Source: Diadophis punctatus similis
Lineage: Eukaryota > Chordata > Lepidosauria > Squamata > Dipsadidae
Reading direction: 5' to 3'
Length of the DNA stretch: 64,000 nt
Assembly: GCA_023053685.1 (NCBI GenBank)
Contig: JALIGW010000061.1
Coordinates: 2,126,001-2,190,000 of the forward strand
Each line of letters starts with the position of its first letter. Position 1 is the first letter of the stretch. Of this stretch, positions 23,892 through 36,300 are shown in pieces. The notes beneath the pieces were generated by a model. The model had not been told where the DNA came from, did not search any database, and saw only the letters and a program-made list of their open reading frames with translations. A program made the translations under genes and the position numbers.

Positions 23892-25745
23892 TTCTGTGAA
23901 TTGAAACTACAATGCAGTGAGGTTTTGTTCCCCCAGATACTCACGGGTCTCAGCCAGGAAGTCCACGCCCAGCTTCTGTGAATTCAAACTACAATGGAGT
24001 GAGGTTTGTTCCCCCAGATACTCACAGGTATCATCCAGGAACTCCACCCCAGCTTCTGTGAATTGAAACTACAATGCAGTGAGGTTTTTCCCCCAGATAC
24101 TCACAAGCCTCAGCCAGGAATTCCACCCCCAGCTTCTGTGAATTCAAACTGAAATGGATTGAGGTTTTTCTCCCAGATACTCACAGGTCTCAGCCAGGAA
24201 CTCCACCCCCAGCTTCTGTGAATTCAAACTGCAATGGAGTGAGGTTTTTTCCCCCAGATACTAACAGGTCTCACCCAAGAACTCCACCCCCAGCTTCTGT
24301 GAATTCAAACTACAATGGATTGAGGTTTTTTTCCGAGATACTCACAGGTCTCAGCCAGGAACTCCAACCCCAGCTTCTGTGAATTGAAAATACAATGCAG
24401 TGAGGTTTTTCCCCCCAGATACTCACAGGTCTCAGCCAGGAACTCCACCCCCAGCTTCTGTGAATTCAAACTACAATGCAGCGAGGTTTTTCCCCCCAGA
24501 TACTCACAAGTCTCATCCAGGAACTCCACCCCCAGCTTCTTTGAATTCAAACTACAATGGATTGAGGTTTTGTCCCCCAGATACTCACACGTCTCAGCCA
24601 GGAACTCCACCCACAGCTTCTGTGAATTCAAACTACAATGGAGTGAGGTTTCTTCCCCCAGATACTCACAGGTCTCAGCCAGGAACTCCACCCCCAGCTT
24701 CTGTGAAATCAAACTACAATGGAGTGAGGTTTTTTTCCCAGATACTCACAGGTCTCAGCCAGGAACTCCACCCCCAGCTTCTGTGAATTCAAACTACAAT
24801 GGAGTGAGGTTTTTTTCCGAGATAAACACAGGTCTCAGCCAGGAACTCCAACCCCAGCTTCTGTGAATTGAAAATACAATGCAGTGAGGTTTTTCCCCCC
24901 AGATACTCACAGGAATCAGCCAGGAACTCCACCCCCAGCTTCTGTGAATTCAAACTACAATGCAGCGAGGTTTTTCCCCCCAGATACTCACAAGTCTCAT
25001 CCAGGAACTCCACCCCCAGCTTCTGTGAATTCAAACTACAATGGAGTGAGGTTTCTTCCCCCAGATACTCACAGGTCTCAGCCAGGAACTCCACCCCCAG
25101 CTTCTGTGAATTCAAACTACAATGGAGTGAGGTTTGTTCCCCCAGATACTCACAGGTCTCAGCCAGGAACTCCACCCCCAGCTTCTGTGAATTCAAACTA
25201 CAATGGAGTGAGGTTTGTTCCCCCAGATACTCACAGGTCTCAGCCAGGAACTCCACCCCCAGTTTCTGTGAATTCAAACTACAATGGAGTGAAGTTTTTT
25301 CCCCCAGATACTCACAGGTATCAGCCAGGAACTCCACCCCCAGCTTCTGTGAAATCAAACTACAATGCAGCGAGGTTTTTTTCCCAGATACTCACAGGTC
25401 TCAGCCAGGAACTCCACCCCCAGCTTCTGTGAAATCAAACTACAATGGAGTGAGGTTTTTTTCCCAGATACTCACAGGTCTTAGCCAGGAACTCCACCCC
25501 CAGCTTCTGTGAATTGAAACTACAATGGAGTGAGGTTTTCCCGCCGATACTCACAGGTCTCAGCCAGGAACTCCACCCCCAGCTTCTGTGAATTCAAACT
25601 ACAATGGAGTGAGGTTCCCCCCCCCCAGATACTCACAGGTCTCAGACAGGAACTCCACCCCCAGCTTGTGTGAAATCAAACTACAATGGAGTGAGGTTTT
25701 TTTCCCAGATACTCACAGGTCTTAGCCAGGAACTCCACCCCCAGC
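23892..25745 (+). repeat. Basic higher-order unit 2 (1,854 bp, 23 monomers)
   Basis: Same order as unit 1, with the full TTTGAATTC / CACACGTC / TTTCTTCC set, but without the later CACACGTC–CCAACAGC and TTCCCGAGATACTAACAAG monomers that unit 1 carries near 23,100–23,240. The GAATTGAAAGTAC form of the phase marker starts the next unit. Confidence 0.87.
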
Positions 25746-28324
25746 TTCTGTGAATTGAAAGTACAATGCAGTGAGGTTTTGTTCCCCCAGATACTCACGG
25801 GTCTCAGCCAGGAAGTCCACGCCCAGCTTCTGTGAATTCAAACTACAATGGAGTGAGGTTTGTTCCCCCAGATACTCACAGGTATCATCCAGGAACTCCA
25901 CCCCAGCTTCTGTGAATTGAAACTACAATGCAGTGAGGTTTTTCCCCCAGATACTCACAAGCCTCAGCCAGGAATTCCACCCCCAGCTTCTGTGAATTCA
26001 AACTGAAATGGATTGAGGTTTTTCTCCCAGATACTCACAGGTCTCAGCCAGGAACTCCACCCCCAGCTTCTGTGAATTCAAACTGCAATGGAGTGAGGTT
26101 TTTTCCCCCAGATACTAACAGGTCTCACCCAAGAACTCCACCCCCAGCTTCTGTGAATTCAAACTACAATGGATTGAGGTTTTTTTCCGAGATACTCACA
26201 GGTCTCAGCCAGGAACTCCAACCCCAGCTTCTGTGAATTGAAAATACAATGCAGTGAGGTTTTTCCCCCCAGATACTCACAGGTCTCAGCCAGGAACTCC
26301 ACCCCCAGCTTCTGTGAATTCAAACTACAATGCAGCGAGGTTTTTCCCCCCAGATACTCACAAGTCTCATCCAGGAACTCCACCCCCAGCTTCTTTGAAT
26401 TCAAACTACAATGGATTGAGGTTTTGTCCCCCAGATACTCACACGTCTCAGCCAGGAACTCCACCCACAGCTTCTGTGAATTCAAACTACAATGGAGTGA
26501 GGTTTCTTCCCCCAGATACTCACAGGTCTCAGCCAGGAACTCCACCCCCAGCTTCTGTGAAATCAAACTACAATGGAGTGAGGTTTTTTTCCCAGATACT
26601 CACAGGTCTCAGCCAGGAACTCCACCCCCAGCTTCTGTGAATTCAAACTACAATGGAGTGAGGTTTTTTTCCGAGATAAACACAGGTCTCAGCCAGGAAC
26701 TCCAACCCCAGCTTCTGTGAATTGAAAATACAATGCAGTGAGGTTTTTCCCCCCAGATACTCACAGGAATCAGCCAGGAACTCCACCCCCAGCTTCTGTG
26801 AATTCAAACTACAATGCAGCGAGGTTTTTCCCCCCAGATACTCACAAGTCTCATCCAGGAACTCCACCCCCAGCTTCTGTGAATTCAAACTACAATGGAT
26901 TGAGGTTTTGTCCCCCAGATACTCACACGTCTCAGCCAGGAACTCCACCAACAGCTTCTGTGAATTCAAACTACAATGGAGTGAGGTTTTTTTCCCGAGA
27001 TACTAACAAGTCTGAGCCAGGAACTCCACCCGCAGCTTCTGTGAATTCAAACTACAATGGAGTGAGGTTTCTTCCCCCAGATACTCACAGGTCTCAGCCA
27101 GGAACTCCACCCCCAGCTTCTGTGAATTCAAACTACAATGGAGTGAGGTTTGTTCCCCCAGATACTCACAGGTCTCAGCCAGGAACTCCACCCCCAGCTT
27201 CTGTGAATTCAAACTACAATGGAGTGAGGTTTGTTCCCCCAGATACTCACAGGTCTCAGCCAGGAACTCCACCCCCAGTTTCTGTGAATTCAAACTACAA
27301 TGGAGTGAAGTTTTTTCCCCCAGATACTCACAGGTATCAGCCAGGAACTCCACCCCCAGCTTCTGTGAAATCAAACTACAATGCAGCGAGGTTTTTTTCC
27401 CAGATACTCACAGGTCTCAGCCAGGAACTCCACCCCCAGCTTCTGTGAAATCAAACTACAATGGAGTGAGGTTTTTTTCCCAGATACTCACAGGTCTTAG
27501 CCAGGAACTCCAACCCCAGCTTCTGTGAATTGAAACTACAATGGAGTGAGGTTTTCCCGCCGATACTCACAGGTCTCATCCAGGAACTCCACCCCCAGCT
27601 TCTGTGAATTCAAACTACAATGGAGTGAGGTTTCTTCCCCCAGATACTCACAGGTCTCAGCCAGGAACTCCACCCCCAGCTTCTGTGAATTCAAACTACA
27701 ATGGAGTGAGGTTTGTTCCCCCAGATACTCACAGGTCTCAGCCAGGAACTCCACCCCCAGCTTCTGTGAATTCAAACTACAATGGAGTGAGGTTTGTTCC
27801 CCCAGATACTCACAGGTCTCAGCCAGGAACTCCACCCCCAGTTTCTGTGAATTCAAACTACAATGGAGTGAAGTTTTTTCCCCCAGATACTCACAGGTAT
27901 CAGCCAGGAACTCCACCCCCAGCTTCTGTGAAATCAAACTACAATGCAGCGAGGTTTTTTTCCCAGATACTCACAGGTCTCAGCCAGGAACTCCACCCCC
28001 AGCTTCTGTGAAATCAAACTACAATGGAGTGAGGTTTTTTTCCCAGATACTCACAGGTCTTAGCCAGGAACTCCACCCCCAGCTTCTGTGAATTGAAACT
28101 ACAATGGAGTGAGGTTTTCCCGCCGATACTCACAGGTCTCAGCCAGGAACTCCACCCCCAGCTTCTGTGAATTCAAACTACAATGGAGTGAGGTTCCCCC
28201 CCCCCAGATACTCACAGGTCTCAGACAGGAACTCCACCCCCAGCTTGTGTGAAATCAAACTACAATGGAGTGAGGTTTTTTTCCCAGATACTCACAGGTC
28301 TTAGCCAGGAACTCCACCCCCAGC
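25746..28324 (+). repeat. Enlarged higher-order unit 3 (2,579 bp, 32 monomers)
   Basis: Longer than unit 2 by 725 bp (9 monomers). Positions 25,021–27,560 recur at a constant offset of 2,579 starting at 27,600, so the enlargement reflects an unequal exchange whose junction is the chimeric monomer at 27,573–27,578. Private: GTCTGAGCCAGG (27,011), shared with 29,590, 36,197, 40,229, 46,280 and 51,042. Confidence 0.87.
27573..27578 (+). other. Chimeric monomer: tandem-duplication junction
   Basis: Left half is the CCGCCGATACTCACAGG type (normally followed by TCTCAGCC); right half is the TCTCATCCAGG type (normally preceded by CACAAG). The exchange falls in the shared GTCTCA. It joins the end of one 2,579-bp copy to the start of the next, whose first base matching 25,021 is 27,600. 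Confidence 0.82.
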
Positions 28325-30339
28325 TTCTGTGAATTGAAAGTACAATGCAGTGAGGTTTTGTTCCCCCAGATACTCACGGGTCTCAGCCAGGAAGTCCACG
28401 CCCAGCTTCTGTGAATTCAAACTACAATGGAGTGAGGTTTGTTCCCCCAGATACTCACAGGTATCATCCAGGAACTCCACCCCAGCTTCTGTGAATTGAA
28501 ACTACAATGCAGTGAGGTTTTTCCCCCAGATACTCACAAGCCTCAGCCAGGAATTCCACCCCCAGCTTCTGTGAATTCAAACTGAAATGGATTGAGGTTT
28601 TTCTCCCAGATACTCACAGGTCTCAGCCAGGAACTCCACCCCCAGCTTCTGTGAATTCAAACTGCAATGGAGTGAGGTTTTTTCCCCCAGATACTAACAG
28701 GTCTCACCCAAGAACTCCACCCCCAGCTTCTGTGAATTCAAACTACAATGGATTGAGGTTTTTTTCCGAGATACTCACAGGTCTCAGCCAGGAACTCCAA
28801 CCCCAGCTTCTGTGAATTGAAAATACAATGCAGTGAGGTTTTTCCCCCCAGATACTCACAGGTCTCAGCCAGGAACTCCACCCCCAGCTTCTGTGAATTC
28901 AAACTACAATGCAGCGAGGTTTTTCCCCCCAGATACTCACAAGTCTCATCCAGGAACTCCACCCCCAGCTTCTTTGAATTCAAACTACAATGGATTGAGG
29001 TTTTGTCCCCCAGATACTCACACGTCTCAGCCAGGAACTCCACCCACAGCTTCTGTGAATTCAAACTACAATGGAGTGAGGTTTCTTCCCCCAGATACTC
29101 ACAGGTCTCAGCCAGGAACTCCACCCCCAGCTTCTGTGAAATCAAACTACAATGGAGTGAGGTTTTTTTCCCAGATACTCACAGGTCTCAGCCAGGAACT
29201 CCACCCCCAGCTTCTGTGAATTCAAACTACAATGGAGTGAGGTTTTTTTCCGAGATAAACACAGGTCTCAGCCAGGAACTCCAACCCCAGCTTCTGTGAA
29301 TTGAAAATACAATGCAGTGAGGTTTTTCCCCCCAGATACTCACAGGAATCAGCCAGGAACTCCACCCCCAGCTTCTGTGAATTCAAACTACAATGCAGCG
29401 AGGTTTTTCCCCCCAGATACTCACAAGTCTCATCCAGGAACTCCACCCCCAGCTTCTGTGAATTCAAACTACAATGGATTGAGGTTTTGTCCCCCAGATA
29501 CTCACACGTCTCAGCCAGGAACTCCACCAACAGCTTCTGTGAATTCAAACTACAATGGAGTGAGGTTTTTTTCCCGAGATACTAACAAGTCTGAGCCAGG
29601 AACTCCACCCGCAGCTTCTGTGAATTCAAACTACAATGGAGTGAGGTTTCTTCCCCCAGATACTCACAGGTCTCAGCCAGGAACTCCACCCCCAGCTTCT
29701 GTGAATTCAAACTACAATGGAGTGAGGTTTGTTCCCCCAGATACTCACAGGTCTCAGCCAGGAACTCCACCCCCAGCTTCTGTGAATTCAAACTACAATG
29801 GAGTGAGGTTTGTTCCCCCAGATACTCACAGGTCTCAGCCAGGAACTCCACCCCCAGTTTCTGTGAATTCAAACTACAATGGAGTGAAGTTTTTTCCCCC
29901 AGATACTCACAGGTATCAGCCAGGAACTCCACCCCCAGCTTCTGTGAAATCAAACTACAATGCAGCGAGGTTTTTTTCCCAGATACTCACAGGTCTCAGC
30001 CAGGAACTCCACCCCCAGCTTCTGTGAAATCAAACTACAATGGAGTGAGGTTTTTTTCCCAGATACTCACAGGTCTTAGCCAGGAACTCCAACCCCAGCT
30101 TCTGTGAATTGAAACTACAATGGAGTGAGGTTTTCCCGCCGATACTCACAGGTCTCAGCCAGGAACTCCACCCCCAGCTTCTGTGAATTCAAACTACAAT
30201 GGAGTGAGGTTCCCCCCCCCAGATACTCACAGGTCTCAGACAGGAACTCCACCCCCAGCTTGTGTGAAATCAAACTACAATGGAGTGAGGTTTTTTTCCC
30301 AGATACTCACAGGTCTTAGCCAGGAACTCCACCCCCAGC
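28325..30339 (+). repeat. Higher-order unit 4 (2,015 bp)
   Basis: Matches 25,746–27,550 at offset 2,579 and ends at the next GAATTGAAAGTAC/CACGGG monomer (30,390). Its second half is also the start of the 10-kb superrepeat copy A. Confidence 0.85.
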
Positions 30340-33300
30340 TTCTGTGAATTGAAAGTACAATGCAGTGAGGTTTTGTTCCCCCAGATACTCACGGGTCTCA
30401 GCCAGGAAGTCCACGCCCAGCTTCTGTGAATTCAAACTACAATGGAGTGAGGTTTGTTCCCCCAGATACTCACAGGTCTCAGCCAGGAACTCCACCCCCA
30501 GTTTCTGTGAATTCAAACTACAATGGAGTGAAGTTTTTCCCCCCAGATACTCACAGGTATCAGCCAGGAACTCCACCCCCAGCTTCTGTGAAATCAAACT
30601 ACAATGCAGCGAGGTTTTTTTCCCAGATACTCACAGGTCTCAGCCAGGAACTCCACCCCCAGCTTCTGTGAAATCAAACTACAATGGTGTGAGGTTTTTT
30701 TCCCAGATACTCACAGGTCTTAGCCAGGAACTCCACCCCCAGCTTCTGTGAATTGAAACTACAATGGAGTGAGGTTTTCCCGCCGATACTCACAGGTCTC
30801 AGCCAGGAACTCCACCCCCAGCTTCTGTGAATTCAAACTACAATGGAGTGAGGTTCCCCCCCCCCAGATACTCACAGGTCTCAGACAGGAACTCCACCCC
30901 CAGTTTCTGTGAATTCAAATTACAATGGAGTGAAGTGTTTCCCCCGAGATACTCACAGGTATCAGCCAGGAACTCCACCCCAGATTCTGTGAATTGAAAC
31001 TACAATGCAGTGAGGTTTTTCCCCCCAGATACTCACAAGCCTCAGCCAGGAATTCCACCCCCAGCTTCTGTGAATTCAAACTACAATGGATTGAGGTTTT
31101 GTCCCCCAGATACTCACACGTCTCAGCCAGGAACTCCACCAACAGCTTCTGTGAATTCAAACTACAATGGAGTGAGGTTTTTTTCCCGAGATACTAACAA
31201 GTCTCAGCCAGGAACTCCACCCGCAGCTTCTGTGAATTCAAACTACAATGGAGTGAGGTTTCTTCCCCCAGATACTCACAGGTCTCAGCCAGGAACTCCA
31301 CCCCCAGCTTCTGTGAATTCAAACTACAATGGAGTGAGGTTTGTTCCCCCAGATACTCACAGGTCTCAGCCAGGAACTCCACCCCCAGCTTCTGTGAATT
31401 CAAACTACAATGGAGTGAGGTTTGTTCCCCCAGATACTCACAGGTCTCAGCCAGGAACTCCACCCCCAGTTTCTGTGAATTCAAACTACAATGGAGTGAA
31501 GTTTTTCCCCCCAGATACTCACAGGTATCAGCCAGGAACTCCACCCCCAGCTTCTGTGAAATCAAACTACAATGCAGCGAGGTTTTTTTCCGAGATACTC
31601 ACAGGTCTTAGCCAGGAACTCCACCCCCAGCTTCTGTGAATTGAAACTACAATGGAGTGAGGTTTTCCCGCCGATACTCACAGGTCTCAGCCAGGAACTC
31701 CACCCCCAGCTTTTGTGAATTCAAACTACAATGGAGTGAGGTTTTCCCGCCGATACTCACAGGTCTCAGCCAGGAACTCCACCCCCAGCTTCTGTGAATT
31801 CAAACTACAATGGAGTGAGGTTTCCCCCCAGATACTCACAGGTATCAGCCAGGAACTCCAACCCCAGCTTCTGTGAATTGAAAATACAATGCAGTGAGGT
31901 TTTTCCCCCCAGATACTCACAGGTCTCAGCCAGGAACTCCAACCCCAGCTTCTGTGAATTCAAACTACAATGAAGTGAGGTTTTTTCCCCAGATACTCAC
32001 AGGTCTCAGCCAGGAACTCCACCCCCAGTTTCTGTGAATTCAAACTGCAATGGAGTGAAGTTTTTCCCCCCAGATACTCACAGGTATCAGCCAGGAACTC
32101 CACCCCAGCTTCTGTGAATTGAAACTACAATGCAGTGAGGTTTTTCTACCAGATACTCACAGGTCTCAGCCAAGAACTCCACCCCCAGCTTCTGTGAATT
32201 CAAACTACAATGGAGTGAGGTTCCCCCCCCCCAGATACTCACAGGTCTCAGCAAGGACCTCCACCCCCAGCTTTTGTGAATTCAAACTACAATGGAGTGA
32301 GGTTTTCCCGCCGATACTCACAGGTCTCAGCCAGGAACTCCACCCCCAGCTTCTGTGAATTCAAACTACAATGGAGTGAGGTTCCCCCCCCCCAGATACT
32401 CACAGGTCTCAGACAGGAACTCCACCCCCAGCTTGTGTGAAATCAAACTACAATGGAGTGAGGTTTTTTTCCCAGATACTCACAGGTCTTAGCCAGGAAC
32501 TCCACCCCCAGCTTCTGTGAATTGAAAGTACAATGCAGTGAGGTTTTGTTCCCCCAGATACTCACGGGTCTCAGCCAGGAAGTCCACGCCCAGCTTCTGT
32601 GAATTCAAACTACAATGGAGTGAGGTTTGTTCCCCCAGATACTCACAGGTCTCAGCCAGGAACTCCACCCCCAGTTTCTGTGAATTCAAACTACAATGGA
32701 GTGAAGTTTTCCCCCCCAGATACTCACAGGTATCAGCCAGGAACTCCACCCCAGCTTCTGTGAATTGAAACTACAATGCATTGAGGTTTTTCTCCCAGAT
32801 ACTCACAGGTCTCAGCCAGGAACTCCACCCCCAGCTTCTGTGAAATCAAACTACAATGGAGTGACGTTTTTTTCCCAGATACTCACAGGTCTTAGCCAGG
32901 AACTCCACCCCCAGCTTCTGTGAATTGAAACTACAATGGAGTGAGGTTTTCCCGCCGATACTCACAGGTCTCAGCCAGGAACTCCACCCCCAGCTTCTGT
33001 GAATTCAAACTACAATGGAGTGAGGTTCCCCCCCCAGATACTCACAGGTCTCAAACAGGAACTCCACCCCCAGTTTCTGTGAATTCAAATTACAATGGAG
33101 TGAAGTGTTTCCCCCGAGATACTCACAGGTATCAGCCAGGAACTCCACCCCAGCTTCTGTGAATTGAAACTAAAATGCAGTGAGGTTTTTCCCCCCAGAT
33201 ACTCACAAGCCTCAGCCAGGAATTCCACCCCCAGCTTCTGTGAATTCAAACTAAAATAGATTGTGGTTTTTCTCCCAGATACTCACAGGTCTCAGCCAGG

Positions 33301-36300
33301 AACTCCACCCCCAGCTTCTGTGAATTCAAACTGCAATGGAGTGAGGTTTTTTCCCCCAGTTACTAACAGGTCTCACCCAAGAACTCCACCCCCAGGTTCT
33401 GTGAATTCAAACTACAATGGATTGAGGTTTTTTTCCGAGATACTCACAGGTCTCAGCCAGGAACTCCAACCCCAGCTTCTGTGAATTGAAAATACAATGC
33501 AGTGAGGTTTTTCCCCCCAGATACTCACAGGTCTCAGCCAGGAACTCCACCCCCAGATTCTGTGAATTCAAACTACAATGCAGCGAGGGTTTTCCCCCCA
33601 GATACTCACAAGTCTCATCCAGGAACTCCACCCCCAGCTTCTTTGAATTCAAACTACAATGGATTGAGGTTTTGTCCCCCAGATACTCACACGTCTCAGC
33701 CAGGAACTCCACCAACAGCTTCTGTGAATTCAAACTACAATGGAGTGAGGTTTTTTCCCCGAGATACTAACAAGTCGCAGCCAGGAACTCCACCCGCAGC
33801 TTCTGTGAATTCAAACTACAATGGAGTGAGGTTTCTTCCCCCAGATACTCACAGGTCTCAGCCAGGAACTCCACCCCCAGCTTCTGTGAAATCAAACTAC
33901 AATGGAGTGAGGTTTTTTTCCCAGATACTCACAGGTCTCAGCCAGGAACTCCACCCCCAGCTTCTGTGAATTCAAACTACAATGGAGTGAGGTTTTTTTC
34001 CGAGATAAACACAGGTCTCAGCCAGGAACTCCAACCCCAGCTTCTGTGAATTGAAAATACAATGCAGTGAGGTTTTTCCCCCCAGATACTCACAGGAATC
34101 AGCCAGGAACTCCACCCCCAGCTTCTGTGAATTCAAACTACAATGCAGCGAGGTTTTTCCCCCCAGATACTCACAAGTCTCATCCAGGAACTCCACCCCC
34201 AGCTTCTGTGAATTCAAACTACAATGGATTGAGGTTTTGTCCCCCATATACTCACACGTCTCAGCCAGGAACTCCACCAACAGCTTCTGTGAATTCAAAC
34301 TACAATGGAGTGAGGTTTTTTTCCCGAGATACTAACAAGTCTCAGCCAGGAACTCCACCCGCAGCTTCTGTGAATTCAAACTACAATGGAGTGAGGTTTC
34401 TTCCCCCAGATACTCACAGGTCTCAGCCAGGAACTCCACCCCCAGCTTCTGTGAATTCAAACTACAATGGAGTGAGGTTTGTTCCCCCAGATACTCACAG
34501 GTCTCAGCCAGGAACTCCACCCCCAGCTTCTGTGAATTCAAACTACAATGGAGTGAGGTTTGTTCCCCCAGATACTCACAGGTCTCAGCCAGGAACTCCA
34601 CCCCCAGTTTCTGTGAATTCAAACTACAATGGAGTGAAGTTTTTCCCCCCAGATACTCACAGGTATCAGCCAGGAACTCCACCCCCAGCTTCTGTGAAAT
34701 CAAACTACAATGGAGTGAGGTTTTTTTCCCAGATACTCACAGGTCTCGGCCAGGAACTCCACCCCCAGCTTCTGTGAATTCAAACTACAATGGAGTGAGG
34801 TTTTTTTCCGAGATACTCACAGGTCTCAGCCAGGAACTCCAACCCCAGCTTCTGTGAATTGAAAATACAATGCAGTGAGGTTTTTCCCCCCAGATACTCA
34901 CATGAATCAGCCAGGAACTCCACCCCCAGCTTCTGTGAATTCAAACTACAATGCAGCGGGGTTTTTCCCCCCAGATACTCACAATTCTCATCCAGGAACT
35001 CCACCCCCAGCTTCTGTGAATTCAAACTACAATGGATTGAGGTTTTGTCCCCCAGATACTCACACGTCTCAGCCAGGAACTCCACCAACAGCTTCTGTGA
35101 ATTCAAACTACAATGGAGTGAGGTTTCTTCCCCCAGATACTCACAGGTCTCAGCCAGGAACTCCACGCCCAGCTTCTGTGAATTCAAACTGAAATGGATT
35201 GAGGTTTTTCTCCCAGATACTCACAGGTCTCAGCCAGGAACTCCACCCCCAGCTTCTGTGAATTCAAACTGCAATGGAGTGAGGTTTTTTCCCCCAGATA
35301 CTAACAGGTCTCACCCAAGAACTCCACCCCCAGCTTCTGTGAATTCAAACTACAATGGATTGAGGTTTTTTTCCGAGATACTCACAGGTCTCAGCCAGGA
35401 ACTCCAACCCCAGCTTCTGTGAATTGAAAATACAATGCAGTGAGGTTTTTCCCCCCAGATACTCACAGGTCTCAGCGAGGAACTCCACCCCCAGCTTCTG
35501 TGAATTCAAACTACAATGCAGCGAGGTTTTTCCCCCCAGATACTCACAAGTCTCATCCAGGAACTCCACCCCCAGCTTCTTTGAATTCAAACTACAATGG
35601 ATTGAGGTTTTGTCCCCCAGATACTCACAGGTCTCAGCCAGGAACTCCACCCCCAGCTTCTGTGAAATCAAACTACAATGGAGTGAGGTTTCTTCCCCCA
35701 GATACTCACAGGTCTCAGCCAGGAACTCCACCCCCAGCTTCTGTGAAATCAAACTACAATGGAGTGAGGTTTTTTTCCCAGATACTCACAGGTCTCAGCC
35801 AGGAACTCCACCCCCAGCTTCTGTGAATTCAAACTACAATGGAGTGAGGTTTTTTTCCGAGATAAACACAGGTCTCAGCCAGGAACTCCAACCCCAGCTT
35901 CTGTGAATTGAAAATACAATGCAGTGAGGTTTTTCCCCCCAGATACTCACAGGAATCAGCCAGGAACTCCACCCCCAGCTTCTGTGAATTCAAACTACAA
36001 TGCAGCGAGGTTTTTCCCCCCAGATACTCACAAGTCTCATCCAGGAACTCCACCCCCAGCTTCTGTGAATTCAAACTACAATGGATTGAGGTTTTGTCCC
36101 CCAGATACTCACACGTCTCAGCCAGGAACTCCACCAACAGCTTCTGTGAATTCAAACTACAATGGAGTGAGGTTTTTTTCCCGAGATACTAACAAGTCTG
36201 AGCCAGGAACTCCACCCGCAGCTTCTGTGAATTCAAACTAAAATGGAGTGAGGTTTCTTCCCCCAGATACTCAAAGGTCTCAGCCAGGAACTCCACCCCC

